Positions 49,045 to 59,019 of a DNA stretch of 64,000 nucleotides are shown piece after piece. This DNA is from Pseudomonadota bacterium (lineage in GTDB: Bacteria > Pseudomonadota > Alphaproteobacteria > Acetobacterales > Acetobacteraceae), in contig JAKBBY010000002.1 of the NCBI GenBank assembly GCA_021808315.1, positions 1-64,000 on the forward strand, read 5' to 3'. The notes beneath the pieces were generated by a model that was not told the origin of the DNA, did no database searches, and worked only from the letters and a program-made list of their open reading frames with translations. The first letter of the stretch is position 1, and every line of letters begins with the position of its first letter. A program made the translations under genes and the position numbers.

Positions 49045-50379
49045 ATGCAGCGTCCCATCAAAATCGCCCGCCGCACCGCGCTCATGCTACCGGTGGGTCT
49101 CCTCGCCAGTTGCGGCCTGTTCGACAGCAAAAAGAAAGCCATCGTCCCCGGCGTGAAAATTCCGGTGATCGCCACCCGCAACCCGCTCAAAATCGACCCG
49201 CAAGCCCCACCCATCAGCCTGCCCGCCGCTGCGACCAACCAAGCCTGGTCACAATCGGCGCGCAACGCCCTGCATGCTACCGGCAATATCGCCCTGCCAG
49301 AGCAGCTCGGCGAGGCGTGGCACAGTTCCATCGGCGCCGGTGCCACCTATCGGCGGGTGCTGCACGCCGCCCCGATTGCCGCAAACGGCCAAATTTTCAC
49401 CATGGATGCCAATGGCTTCGTCGATGCGTTCGATGCCAGCAATGGCCGTCGCGTCTGGCGTAAATCCATGCGCCCCAAACACGTCACCAGCTTCGCGCTC
49501 GGCGGCGGGCTGGGCTTTGCCGATGGCACCTTATTCGTCGCTACCGCCTTTTCCGAGCTCCATGCGCTCGACCCAGCGAGCGGTGCGCTGCGCTGGCAAA
49601 AATCCCTCGGCCAGCCAGCCCGCTCCGCGCCCACCATCGGTGGCGGCTCGGTCTATCTGGTCCAGCTCGACAACACGCTGGTCGCGTATGATGCCAAATC
49701 CGGCGCCTTTGGCTGGCGTTTCCCCGCCGGCGAATCGGTCAATTCCGTGCTCGGCGCCGGTGCGCCCGCCTATCAGCACGGCATCGTGGTCGCCGGGTTC
49801 GGCACCGGGCTGATCGCGGGCATCCACGCCGAAACCGGCACCGCAATCTGGGAACAAAGCCTCGCTGCCGGCTATGATGCCAGCAATCCGCTGAATATCG
49901 CGACCATCCTGGCGGACCCGGTGATCAGCGGCAATCTGGTGATCGTCAATTCTGTCTCCGGCTCCACCGTCGCGTTCGATCTGCGCTCCGGCCGCCGGAT
50001 CTGGAGCCACAGCGCCGGTGCGTCATCCACCCCCGCCGCTGCCGGTAATTGGCTGTTTCTGCTCACCGATGACCAAACACTCGCCGCAATCGATGCCATC
50101 GAAGGCCGCGTCGCTTGGGTGACCCAACTGCCCGCCTTCCGCAACGAGAAATCCGACTCCGGCCCGATCACTTGGCACGGCCCGCTGCTCGCGGGCACCC
50201 GCCTGATCCTCGCAGGCGATGATTCCCGGCTGCTGATGGTCGATGCGATGACCGGCGCGCTGCTCGATCAACCGGCCCACGCCCTGCATTTGCGCGGCAA
50301 AGCCGATCACGCCCCCATCGCCGTCAATGGCCAATTACTGACCCTGACGCGCAATGCCGTCCTGACCAGCTACCGATAA
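49045..50379 (+). CDS. bamB: Outer membrane assembly lipoprotein BamB-like (PQQ-type beta-propeller)
   Basis: Lipobox LLASCGLF; repeated VYAFDA/SGxxxW propeller blades; upstream of der. Confidence 0.87.
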   Translation: MQRPIKIARRTALMLPVGLLASCGLFDSKKKAIVPGVKIPVIATRNPLKIDPQAPPISLPAAATNQAWSQSARNALHATGNIALPEQLGEAWHSSIGAGATYRRVLHAAPIAANGQIFTMDANGFVDAFDASNGRRVWRKSMRPKHVTSFALGGGLGFADGTLFVATAFSELHALDPASGALRWQKSLGQPARSAPTIGGGSVYLVQLDNTLVAYDAKSGAFGWRFPAGESVNSVLGAGAPAYQHGIVVAGFGTGLIAGIHAETGTAIWEQSLAAGYDASNPLNIATILADPVISGNLVIVNSVSGSTVAFDLRSGRRIWSHSAGASSTPAAAGNWLFLLTDDQTLAAIDAIEGRVAWVTQLPAFRNEKSDSGPITWHGPLLAGTRLILAGDDSRLLMVDAMTGALLDQPAHALHLRGKADHAPIAVNGQLLTLTRNAVLTSYR

Positions 50380-50392
50380 GCATCGTCGCACC

Positions 50393-51727
50393 GTGGAACC
50401 CAAAATCGCCATTTGCGGGCGGCCCAATGTGGGTAAATCCACCCTGTTCAACCGGCTCGTCGGTCGGCGCATGGCGCTGGTCGATGACACGCCCGGCGTC
50501 ACCCGCGATCATAAAGAAGGCTGGGCCGAGTTATTTGGCCGCCGCGTGGTGCTGATCGACACCGCCGGTCTGGAAGAAGCCCCGCCCGAAACCCTCGCCG
50601 GGCGAATGCGCGCCTCCACCAGCAGCGCAATCGACGTGGCTGACCTCGTGCTATTTATGTTTGATTGCCGCGCCGGTTTGCTGCCCGATGATCGCCATGT
50701 CGCCGCTTGGCTGCGCCGCTCGGGTCGCCCGGTGCTGGTCGTCGCCAACAAGGCCGAAGGCCGCGCCGGGGCCAATGCCGCCCTCGAAGCCTTCGAGCTC
50801 GGCTTTGGCGAGCCCATCGCTATTTCCGCCGAGCATAATGAGGGCGTGTCCTCCCTCATTGCCACCATGCTCGAAATGCTGCCCGAGACCGGGCCGCAAC
50901 AGCCCGAAGCGGACCGCCCGCTGCATCTCGCGATTCTGGGCCGTCCCAATGCCGGCAAATCCACCTTGCTCAACCGCCTGCTCGGCACCGAACGCTCGAT
51001 CACCGGCCCCGAACCCGGCCTCACCCGCGATGCCATCGCCGCCGATTTTACCGACCGCGACGGACATCGCTACCGGCTGATCGATACGGCAGGCTTGCGC
51101 AAACGCGCCCGCGTCGATGAGGGGCTGGAAAAAATGTCCACCTCCGCAACCATCGAGGCGATGAAACGCGCCGATTCCGTGATCCTCGCGGTCGATGCCG
51201 CACGCGGCATGGATGATCAGGATTTCCAAATCGCCCGGCTGATCGAGCGCGAAGGCCGCAGCCTGATCATCGCCCTCACCAAATGGGATCTGGTCGAAGA
51301 CCGCGACGCCACCCGCCGCGCCATTCGCGAGCGGCTCAATGATTCGCTCTCGCAACTCAAAGACATCCCAGCGATCCCGATCTCCGCTGAAACCGGCGAG
51401 GGCATCGGCAAAATGCTCGCCGCCGTGCAAGACGCCGCCACCATCTGGAACACCCGCATCCCCACCGGCGCGCTCAATCGCTGGTTCGAAGGCGCGCTGG
51501 AACGTTTCCCGCCACCGCTGGTCGAAGGACGGCGGCTGAAACTGCGCTATATCACCCAAGTCAAAGCCCGCCCGCCCAGCTTCATCCTGTTCGGCACCCG
51601 CGTTGAATCCACCCCGGATTCCTATCAGCGCTATCTGGTCAACAGCCTGCGCGATCACTTCAAACTGCCCGGCACGCCAATCCGTATTTCACTCCGTGGC
51701 AGCAAAAACCCCTACGATCCAAATTAG
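50393..51727 (+). CDS. der: Ribosome biogenesis GTPase Der
   Basis: Two G domains (GRPNVGKSTLFN, GRPNAGKSTLLN) and KH-like C-terminal domain. Confidence 0.96.
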   Translation: MEPKIAICGRPNVGKSTLFNRLVGRRMALVDDTPGVTRDHKEGWAELFGRRVVLIDTAGLEEAPPETLAGRMRASTSSAIDVADLVLFMFDCRAGLLPDDRHVAAWLRRSGRPVLVVANKAEGRAGANAALEAFELGFGEPIAISAEHNEGVSSLIATMLEMLPETGPQQPEADRPLHLAILGRPNAGKSTLLNRLLGTERSITGPEPGLTRDAIAADFTDRDGHRYRLIDTAGLRKRARVDEGLEKMSTSATIEAMKRADSVILAVDAARGMDDQDFQIARLIEREGRSLIIALTKWDLVEDRDATRRAIRERLNDSLSQLKDIPAIPISAETGEGIGKMLAAVQDAATIWNTRIPTGALNRWFEGALERFPPPLVEGRRLKLRYITQVKARPPSFILFGTRVESTPDSYQRYLVNSLRDHFKLPGTPIRISLRGSKNPYDPN

Positions 51728-51742
51728 ATCAATATGGGTTCC

Positions 51743-51764
51743 GGTTGACCCGGGATCGTCAACC
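51743..51764 (+). terminator. Stem-loop downstream of der
   Basis: GGTTGAC-ccgggatc-GTCAACC 16 nt after the stop. Confidence 0.4.
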
Positions 51765-51832
51765 CAAACCAATGACATTAATCGGCAAACAAAGGGTCGA
51801 GCGTGATTGACGACACCTCATCACGCGCTCAA

Positions 51833-52102
51833 TCAACGGGTCAATGATTGGTTGGACGATTTGCCGCGAAACCACTGCATCAACGGCGATTGTCGAAACC
51901 GCCAAAATCCATACAGCGCCAAGCCACCCAGCACCATCACCGCCGCACTCACCAGCGCCGCCCACAGCAGCGAAATCCCGATCACCAAAACCACCCCAAC
52001 CATCACAAGTCGCAGCATAACCGTCCCCAACCCTGGTTTCGGGGTCGGCGTAAAACTGCCGTCAGGCTGCATGTCGATAATCGGGCCGGTATCGCGTTTC
52101 AT
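51833..52102 (-). CDS. Small hypothetical membrane protein
   Basis: 89 aa with two hydrophobic helices and basic C-terminus. Confidence 0.55.
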   Translation of the reverse strand: MKRDTGPIIDMQPDGSFTPTPKPGLGTVMLRLVMVGVVLVIGISLLWAALVSAAVMVLGGLALYGFWRFRQSPLMQWFRGKSSNQSLTR

Positions 52103-52169
52103 GATTGTAGCTTGGTGCCCCCCAAGCCGTCATACAAGAGCGGATCGCGCCGAGCCGAGATCAATATCC

Positions 52170-52191
52170 GATCAGTTTGGATCAACTGATC
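52170..52191 (-). terminator. Stem-loop downstream of pseudouridine synthase gene
   Basis: GATCAGTT-tggatc-AACTGATC, 8-bp perfect stem. Confidence 0.35.
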
Positions 52192-52270
52192 AGATAAATT
52201 TTATCGTCAAAACAATAACCTAAAGCATGATCCGTGCGCCCAAGCGAATGGACATGCTCTCGATGAATTT

Positions 52271-52948
52271 TCAGTCAGGCAGCGCCTCGCGCCAGGCCGC
52301 GCGCATCGCGGGCGACCACGGCGCCTCAGCGCGGATCGCTTCACCCTGCAACACCAACTCCAACTGCCGGGCGAGCAAGCTCAACCCCCCCACATCCCCG
52401 TCCTTAATCCCGGCACCATAAACCGGATCGCCAATGATCGGATGACCCATGGCCGCGCAATGCACCCGTAATTGATGGGTCCGCCCCGTCTCCGGGCGCA
52501 ATTCCAACAACGCCCGCCCCGCCGCCACCGCCCACACCCGCCACACCGTGCGCGCCGCCTGCCCCGCCGGATCAACCACCACGCGCCAGCCTTGCGCATT
52601 GCGGCGCTTGGCCAGCGGTGCCTCAATCACCCCGCAAGCCGCCGTCGGCACCCCGCGCACAATCGCTGCATACATTTTGCGCACCGCCCCGGTGCGAAAC
52701 CCGTCCTGGATCGCGCATAACGCCGTCTTGCGCCGCGCCACCATCAAACACCCCGCCGTATCCGCATCAAGCCGATGCGCGAGCCACGGCCCATCATGCC
52801 CGCGCCGCCACAGCGGAAAAAAATCCTCAACACTCGGCCCCGCCTCCCGCTTGGCACCCGAGGCGCCTGGATGACAGGCCAGCCCCGCCGGCTTGTTGAT
52901 AATCAGCACATGGTTCGACTGAAATAAAATATCCGGCACGTGCGCCAT
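52271..52948 (-). CDS. RluA-family RNA pseudouridine synthase
   Basis: IINKPAGLACHPG, AHRLDADTAGCLMVAR, ELRPETGRTHQLRVHCAAMGHPIIGD. Confidence 0.9.
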   Translation of the reverse strand: MAHVPDILFQSNHVLIINKPAGLACHPGASGAKREAGPSVEDFFPLWRRGHDGPWLAHRLDADTAGCLMVARRKTALCAIQDGFRTGAVRKMYAAIVRGVPTAACGVIEAPLAKRRNAQGWRVVVDPAGQAARTVWRVWAVAAGRALLELRPETGRTHQLRVHCAAMGHPIIGDPVYGAGIKDGDVGGLSLLARQLELVLQGEAIRAEAPWSPAMRAAWREALPD

Positions 52949-53904
52949 CAGCCCAACCCAACCTCCACCCGCAGCCAAACCAGCGCAAAACCCAGCGCCA
53001 ACCCCGCCACCGGCCCCATCACCCAGCCGCGCAAAATTCCCGCCAGCGCCGCCCGATCAATCGCCCCGCCGCGCGCCGTCCCCGCCCCCGCCATCGCGCC
53101 GATCAAGGCCTGGTTCATCGAGGTGAACGCGCCAAAACCCACCGCGACCAGCACAATCAGCGCCTGAGCAAATTTCGCCGCAATCGCCATCGGCAAATCC
53201 ATTGTGACCACCTTGAACGCCACCCGCTCCAGCAAAGGCCGCCCCCAGGTCACCGCACCCAGCGCCAAACCCGCCCCGCCCAACATCGCCGCCAACCAAA
53301 CAGAGCCGAACCCCGTGGTGCGAAACACCGATGTCGCGTTGGCAACATCATTCGCCCCCATCGCCAATGAGGCCGCCATGCCGCCCACCGCGAGCAAGCC
53401 GCGCCCGAGCCGCGCCGGATCACCAAAGCGCAGCGCCACGCGCCAAATGCGGTCCAACAGCAACGTGCCGCCCCAGCCGAGAGCAAAGCCAATCCCCGGT
53501 GCCGCCACCCACAATACAACCAAGCCCAACACGTGCCGCCACGCCACCGCGAAACCCAGCGCCAACCCGGCCCCCACCAAAGCGGCCACAAAAATCTGGA
53601 TCGTCGAGGTGGGGATCCGCAGCGCCGTAAATAAACTGGTCAACCCGAACGCGACCGCCAGCACCAGCGCCGCATCCACCTTGTGCAAATCAGCGCCGAT
53701 AATCCCGGTGCCAATCCGCTCCAGCGTGGCATGGCTGAACAGGCTCGCCCCCAAAAACACCAACACCGCCATCAACCCCAGCGCGGCCCGGCGCGATAAT
53801 GCGCCCATGGCATAGGGCATGCCCATACAGGCGCCGGTATAATGCGCCCCCATGCTCCACGCGAAAGCCAGCGCCAGCGCAACCAGCGCGAGCGAGGCGA
53901 TCAC
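52948..53904 (-). CDS. Inorganic phosphate transporter (PiT)-like permease
   Basis: Multi-TM, second PiT signature SLAMGANDVANATSVF; TGATG overlap with rluA-like gene. Confidence 0.78.
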   Translation of the reverse strand: MIASLALVALALAFAWSMGAHYTGACMGMPYAMGALSRRAALGLMAVLVFLGASLFSHATLERIGTGIIGADLHKVDAALVLAVAFGLTSLFTALRIPTSTIQIFVAALVGAGLALGFAVAWRHVLGLVVLWVAAPGIGFALGWGGTLLLDRIWRVALRFGDPARLGRGLLAVGGMAASLAMGANDVANATSVFRTTGFGSVWLAAMLGGAGLALGAVTWGRPLLERVAFKVVTMDLPMAIAAKFAQALIVLVAVGFGAFTSMNQALIGAMAGAGTARGGAIDRAALAGILRGWVMGPVAGLALGFALVWLRVEVGLG

Positions 53905-54554
53905 GCCGCACCGCTGGCATCATCCGCCCGATCCGCAGCCCGATCCGCAGGGTCACCCGAAGCCTGACTGATCGGGCGCAAATGCGGCGGGATCGCAAAA
54001 CCCAAGCGCTGCGGAATATCCCACACTTCGCGCACCTGCCGGATAATCCGAAACCCCGCTCGCTGATAATTGGGCAAAGCCCGTGGATGATCCGCCGTGC
54101 AGGTATTCACCGTCATGCCCCGCACCGGCCCGGAAAAAACCTGATCAATCGCAGCCCCCAGCAGCGCAAACCCCAAACCCTGACCAATCGCCTCGGGCAG
54201 CAAGCCAAAATAGCTCAAATTGACATCGGGCCAGCTCGTCGCATCCAGCTCAAAAAAACCGGCAACCGTCTCGCCGTGCCACAGGCGATACACCGCCACC
54301 GCCGGATCGGCGAGCAGGCGCGCCAGCATCGGCTCGGGCATCATCCGGCGCAGCCACCAAAGCCACGGCCCGCCCACCCGATCATACAAATCGCGATACG
54401 CTGCCACGCTCAAACGCGGCGCCAATTCCAGCCGCGTTCCCGCTGGCAAGGCCGACCAGCGCCGCTCCGGCTTCGCATCGAGGCGCATGAAACTAACCGT
54501 CACGATCACCCGATCAACGGCCTCGCCCGGCAAAGCCTGCCAATAGCTGGACAT
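53901..54554 (-). CDS. GNAT family N-acetyltransferase
   Basis: GLLPEAIGQGLGFALLGAAIDQVF and HPRALPNYQRAGFRIIRQ acetyltransferase motifs. Confidence 0.85.
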   Translation of the reverse strand: MSSYWQALPGEAVDRVIVTVSFMRLDAKPERRWSALPAGTRLELAPRLSVAAYRDLYDRVGGPWLWWLRRMMPEPMLARLLADPAVAVYRLWHGETVAGFFELDATSWPDVNLSYFGLLPEAIGQGLGFALLGAAIDQVFSGPVRGMTVNTCTADHPRALPNYQRAGFRIIRQVREVWDIPQRLGFAIPPHLRPISQASGDPADRAADRADDASGAA

Positions 54555-54560
54555 CTGCGC

Positions 54561-56489
54561 TCAGTCTTCCAGAAAACTCCGCAATTTCCGGCTGCGCGTC
54601 GGGTGCTTTAATTTGCGCAACGCCTTGGCTTCAATTTGCCGGATGCGCTCGCGCGTCACGTTAAATTGCTGGCCCACTTCTTCCAGCGTGTGATCGGTAT
54701 TCATCCCGATACCAAAACGCATCCTTAACACGCGCTCCTCGCGCGGCGTCAGCGACGATAACACCCGCGTCGCCGCCTCGCGCAAATTCGCGTGTACCGC
54801 CGCATCGAGCGGAATGATCGCGTTCTTATCCTCGATGAAATCGCCCAAATGGCTGTCTTCCTCATCGCCAATCGGCGTCTCCAGGCTGATCGGCTCCTTG
54901 GCGATTTTCAGCACCTTACGCACTTTCTCAAGCGGCATGCCCAATTTCTCAGCCAATTCCTCAGGCGTCGGCTCGCGGCCAATTTCATGCAACATCTGGC
55001 GCGATGTCCGCACCAATTTGTTGATCGTCTCGATCATATGCACAGGGATGCGAATAGTGCGCGCCTGATCGGCAATCGAGCGGGTAATCGCCTGCCGGAT
55101 CCACCAGGTCGCATAGGTGCTGAATTTATAGCCGCGCCGATATTCGAACTTATCAACCGCCTTCATCAAGCCAATATTACCCTCCTGGATCAAATCCAGG
55201 AATTGCAAACCCCGGTTCGTATATTTTTTCGCAATCGAAATGACCAAGCGCAAATTCGCCTCGATCATTTCCTTCTTCGCCCGCGTCGAATCACGCTCCC
55301 CGCGCGACACGGTGGCATAAACCCGGCGGAATTCCTCAATCGGCAATTGCGCCTCGGCGGCGATCCGGCCAATTTGCGCCCGCAACTCGGTAATTTGCGC
55401 CGCATGCTTGGTGACAAATAATTTCCAGCCCTTGCCAGGGCGCTCGGCCACATGATCGAGCCAAGCCGGGTCCATCTCATTACCGCGATAGGCGGCGAGA
55501 AAATCCTCGCGTGAAATTTTGCAGCTCTCCGCCAGCCGCAAAAGCTGACCTTCCAGCCCATTCAGCCTTTGGCTCAATTCCTTAAGCTGCACCACCAATT
55601 CTTCGATCCGGTTGGTATGCAGCCGCACCTGCTCAACCTTGGCAACCAGCTCATCGCGCAATTTCTCATAGGTTTTTTCCGAGCGCTTATTGGCCTCGGT
55701 GCCCGCATTCAGCGCATCCAGCCTTTTATGCTGGAGCTTCATGAATTTTTCGTACAAATCCTCAATCACAGTGAATGTCTCAAACACTTCCGGTTTGAGC
55801 TTTTCTTCCACCGCCGAGAGCGACATGCCGCTCCCCTCGCCTTCTTCCTCTTCCTCCGGCTCCTCAACCACCGCTTCAAACCCGGCCTCGCTGGTCGGCT
55901 CGCCACCACCTTGCGTCGCTTCCAAATCAATCACGTCGCGCAGCAGCATCCGGCTCGATTTCAGCGCCTCATGCCAAGCAATAATCGCCCGGAACGTCAG
56001 CGGGCTTTCGCACAGCCCGCCAATCATCATGTCACGCCCGGCTTCGATGCGCTTGGCGATGGCAATTTCGCCCTCGCGCGAGAGCAATTCCACCGTGCCC
56101 ATTTCGCGCAAATACATCCGCACCGGATCATCGGTGCGCCCGGCGCTGGCCTCGCTGATATTGCCCGCAACCGGCTCATCCTCGGCATCAACGGCTTCTT
56201 CCGCCTTCTCGGTCACCGGCTCAACATCGTCACTCTCTTCGCTCTCGACCACCTGGATGCCCATCTCGCTGAGCTGAGACATCACATCCTCGATCTGCTC
56301 GGAACTATTTTGCTCCGCCGGCAGCACCGCATTCAGCTCATCGAACGTGATATAGCCGCGCTCCTTGCCCCGCGCGATCAGCCGCTTCACCGAGGCGGAT
56401 TGAATATCAAGGGTCACAGTCTCCGGCTCGGCCTCGGCGGCAGCGGGCTCGGATTGCGGGGCAGTGGCTGGTTTGATGGCCATAAACAT
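54561..56489 (-). CDS. rpoD: RNA polymerase sigma factor RpoD (sigma-70)
   Basis: Regions 1.1, 2 ([40 protein letters not shown]) and 4 ([32 protein letters not shown]); SD before ATG 56489. Confidence 0.96.
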   Translation of the reverse strand: MFMAIKPATAPQSEPAAAEAEPETVTLDIQSASVKRLIARGKERGYITFDELNAVLPAEQNSSEQIEDVMSQLSEMGIQVVESEESDDVEPVTEKAEEAVDAEDEPVAGNISEASAGRTDDPVRMYLREMGTVELLSREGEIAIAKRIEAGRDMMIGGLCESPLTFRAIIAWHEALKSSRMLLRDVIDLEATQGGGEPTSEAGFEAVVEEPEEEEEGEGSGMSLSAVEEKLKPEVFETFTVIEDLYEKFMKLQHKRLDALNAGTEANKRSEKTYEKLRDELVAKVEQVRLHTNRIEELVVQLKELSQRLNGLEGQLLRLAESCKISREDFLAAYRGNEMDPAWLDHVAERPGKGWKLFVTKHAAQITELRAQIGRIAAEAQLPIEEFRRVYATVSRGERDSTRAKKEMIEANLRLVISIAKKYTNRGLQFLDLIQEGNIGLMKAVDKFEYRRGYKFSTYATWWIRQAITRSIADQARTIRIPVHMIETINKLVRTSRQMLHEIGREPTPEELAEKLGMPLEKVRKVLKIAKEPISLETPIGDEEDSHLGDFIEDKNAIIPLDAAVHANLREAATRVLSSLTPREERVLRMRFGIGMNTDHTLEEVGQQFNVTRERIRQIEAKALRKLKHPTRSRKLRSFLED

Positions 56490-56609
56490 AGTCTCCAACT
56501 CGATCACGCAGTATCGCAAGAAGCATCGCAACCCGAACCATAGGCGGCGAAACAATTTATCTCCGGGTCAGCGCGCCCCGGTTGTATCCTCATCAATCAT
56601 CACATCCGC

Positions 56610-58430
56610 TCAATCGGGCGCATCCTCGTCGCTCTCGCCGCGCTCGGCCCGCTTCAGCGCCTGGGTGAGCGAGACCAGCCGGTCCCAATGGCCCGGATCG
56701 TTGGTCTCGCGCCATCGCCGATGTTGCTCGGCGCATTGGTCGCGCAACCAATCGAGATTCATCAGGCCAAAAATACCATACCAGCAGGCTTCGATGTCGG
56801 GCCGGAGCGCGTCAGGGCGCGACACGATGGATGGCAGCGTTTCAGCCTCAATGCTCGACATTAAATCCCCGAAACCTGATGTGCGGAGATGGTCAACCAA
56901 GGCCGCGCTGTCAAGAGCCTCGGCGCAATTCGCCCACTCAATCAGGGCTGCCCGCAACGCTGTCAGCGATGCAGGCAGATCAAGGGCAACCAGCGCCTCA
57001 TCGAAATTGGGGATCAGCGCCGGATGTTTCAACAAAATTCCGAGCAACAGACGCGCCCGCCGCTCTTGGGTGCGTTCGGGCGCAATCACCGGGCGCACCA
57101 AGCCGAGCGGTCGGCGCACCGGTGCCGCGCCGCGCCGCTGATCGGTAAATCCCGCGCGCTCCGGGCGCGCCGGGCGCGCCGGGCGGGCCGCAAAAAACCG
57201 ATCCAGCAAGCTGCGCCGCATCTCGCTCGCCAAAGCCCGGTCGGTAATCTGCCCCGCCGCCGCTTCCAAGCGCCGCCGCAGCGCCGCACGGCCCTCCGGT
57301 CCCGCCTGATCCGCCCCTTCCGCCAGCAAGCCAAACAAGGCCTCATCCAAGGGGCGCGCGCCAGCCAGCACCGCCGCAAATCCCGCCGCCCCGGCTTTAC
57401 GCACCAGACTATCGGGGTCTTCATCATCCGGCAGCCGCGCCACCATCAATGACCGATCAGCGGCCAAAGACGGCAAAGCCCGCTCAATCGCCCGCAACAT
57501 CGCCCGCCTGCCCGCCTTGTCACCATCCAAACACAGCACCGGCATCGGTGAAACCCGCCATAATTCGGCCAAATGCGCCTCGGTCAGCGCGGTGCCGAGC
57601 GGCGCCACCGCCCCGCCAAATCCGGCCTCATGCAGCGCAATCACATCCATATAGCCTTCCACCACCAGCAGCCGCGCCCCCTGGCGCAAAGCCGCACGCG
57701 CCCGGTCCAGCCCATAGAGCGTGCGACTCTTGGAAAATACCGCCGTTTCCGGCCCGTTCAGATATTTCGGCTCGCCCGCCCCCAGCAGCCGACCGCCAAA
57801 ACTGACAATCCGTCCCCGCCGATCACGGATCGGGAACATCAACCGGCTGTAGAAATAATCAACCGGCCCGCGCTCGCCTTGCTTCATCAAACCGGCCTCG
57901 ACCAGCCGCTCCGCGCTCACCCCCTCGCGCCCCAGCGCCGCGAGCAACGCGCCGCGCCCCTCGCCAGACCAACCCAGCGCAAACCGCTCAATCGCCGCGC
58001 GATCCAACCCACGCTGGGCCAAATAGGCCCGCGCCGCCGCCCCTTCGGGCAGCATCAACCGCCGCTGATACTCTGCGCCGGCCATTGCCAGCACCGCCAT
58101 CACCCCCGCCTCGCGAGAGGCTTGCTCCGCCGCCTGCGGATCAGATTTGGGCAATTGCATCCCCGCCTCGCCCGCCAGCCGTTCCACCGCCTCGGTAAAA
58201 CTCGCCCCCTCGCTCTGCATCACGAAACTGATCGCATCACCATGCGCGCCGCAGCCAAAACAATGGAAATGATCGTCATACACGTAAAATGACGGCGTCT
58301 TTTCGTTATGAAACGGGCAACAGCCCTTTTGCTCGCGCCCCGAGCGAGTCAAGCGCACCCGCTTGCCGATTAGTGCTGCAATCGGCGTGCGCGTGCGCAA
58401 TTCATCCAGAAAAGGCGCCGGCCAATTCAT
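56610..58430 (-). CDS. dnaG: DNA primase
   Basis: Zinc-binding CCPFHNEKTPSFYVYDDHFHCFGCGAHGD and TOPRIM VVEGYMDVIALHEAG. Confidence 0.96.
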   Translation of the reverse strand: MNWPAPFLDELRTRTPIAALIGKRVRLTRSGREQKGCCPFHNEKTPSFYVYDDHFHCFGCGAHGDAISFVMQSEGASFTEAVERLAGEAGMQLPKSDPQAAEQASREAGVMAVLAMAGAEYQRRLMLPEGAAARAYLAQRGLDRAAIERFALGWSGEGRGALLAALGREGVSAERLVEAGLMKQGERGPVDYFYSRLMFPIRDRRGRIVSFGGRLLGAGEPKYLNGPETAVFSKSRTLYGLDRARAALRQGARLLVVEGYMDVIALHEAGFGGAVAPLGTALTEAHLAELWRVSPMPVLCLDGDKAGRRAMLRAIERALPSLAADRSLMVARLPDDEDPDSLVRKAGAAGFAAVLAGARPLDEALFGLLAEGADQAGPEGRAALRRRLEAAAGQITDRALASEMRRSLLDRFFAARPARPARPERAGFTDQRRGAAPVRRPLGLVRPVIAPERTQERRARLLLGILLKHPALIPNFDEALVALDLPASLTALRAALIEWANCAEALDSAALVDHLRTSGFGDLMSSIEAETLPSIVSRPDALRPDIEACWYGIFGLMNLDWLRDQCAEQHRRWRETNDPGHWDRLVSLTQALKRAERGESDEDAPD

Positions 58431-58894
58431 CGGGCGGCTAATTTTTCTTTCACCAGCGCCGAGGTCACCCCCATATCCAAATCCGTCCCATGCGCCTGTT
58501 TCAGCGCCGCGATCACCTTGCCCATATCCTTGGGCCCGGCCGCTTCGGTGCTGACAATCGCCTGCTCCACCGCCGCCGCCAGCGCCGCCCCCTCCAGCGT
58601 GCGTGGCAGAAATTCCTCGATAATCGCGATTTCCGCCGCTTCCTTGTCTGCAAGCGCGGGACGATTGACCGCCCGATATTGCGCTTCGGATTCCCGGCGC
58701 GATTTCACCATGCCGCGCAGCATCGCAATAATCTCGGCATCGGGAATTTCCATCACCCCTTTAGGCCGGGCGGCAATGTCAAAATCCTTCAACCGCGCGC
58801 TCATCATGCGCAGCGTCGAAACCCGCAGCGCGTCACCCGCACGCATCGCCACCTTCACACTCTCCATTATCTGCGCCCGCAACGCTGAACTCAT
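58427..58894 (-). CDS. yqeY: GatB/YqeY domain-containing protein
   Basis: MSSALRAQIMESVKVAMRAGDALRVSTLRMM...; ATGA overlap with dnaG. Confidence 0.9.
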   Translation of the reverse strand: MSSALRAQIMESVKVAMRAGDALRVSTLRMMSARLKDFDIAARPKGVMEIPDAEIIAMLRGMVKSRRESEAQYRAVNRPALADKEAAEIAIIEEFLPRTLEGAALAAAVEQAIVSTEAAGPKDMGKVIAALKQAHGTDLDMGVTSALVKEKLAAR

Positions 58895-58949
58895 TTTTTG
58901 CTCCTTTACTCTGACCATCGGCATGACCCATCGGCATTAGCCCTTTGGG

Positions 58950-59004
58950 CCGGAAAAAATTTCCGGTTTTCCAGCCGCGATATTGAACCCGGATTTAATT
59001 TCCG
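58950..59004. promoter_or_regulatory. Paired palindromes in the yqeY-carA divergent region
   Basis: CGGAAAAAATTTCCG (58951-58965) and CGGATTTAATTTCCG (58990-59004), 12/15 identical, centres 39 bp apart. Confidence 0.6.
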
Positions 59005-59019
59005 ATATGCCTCGCAATC

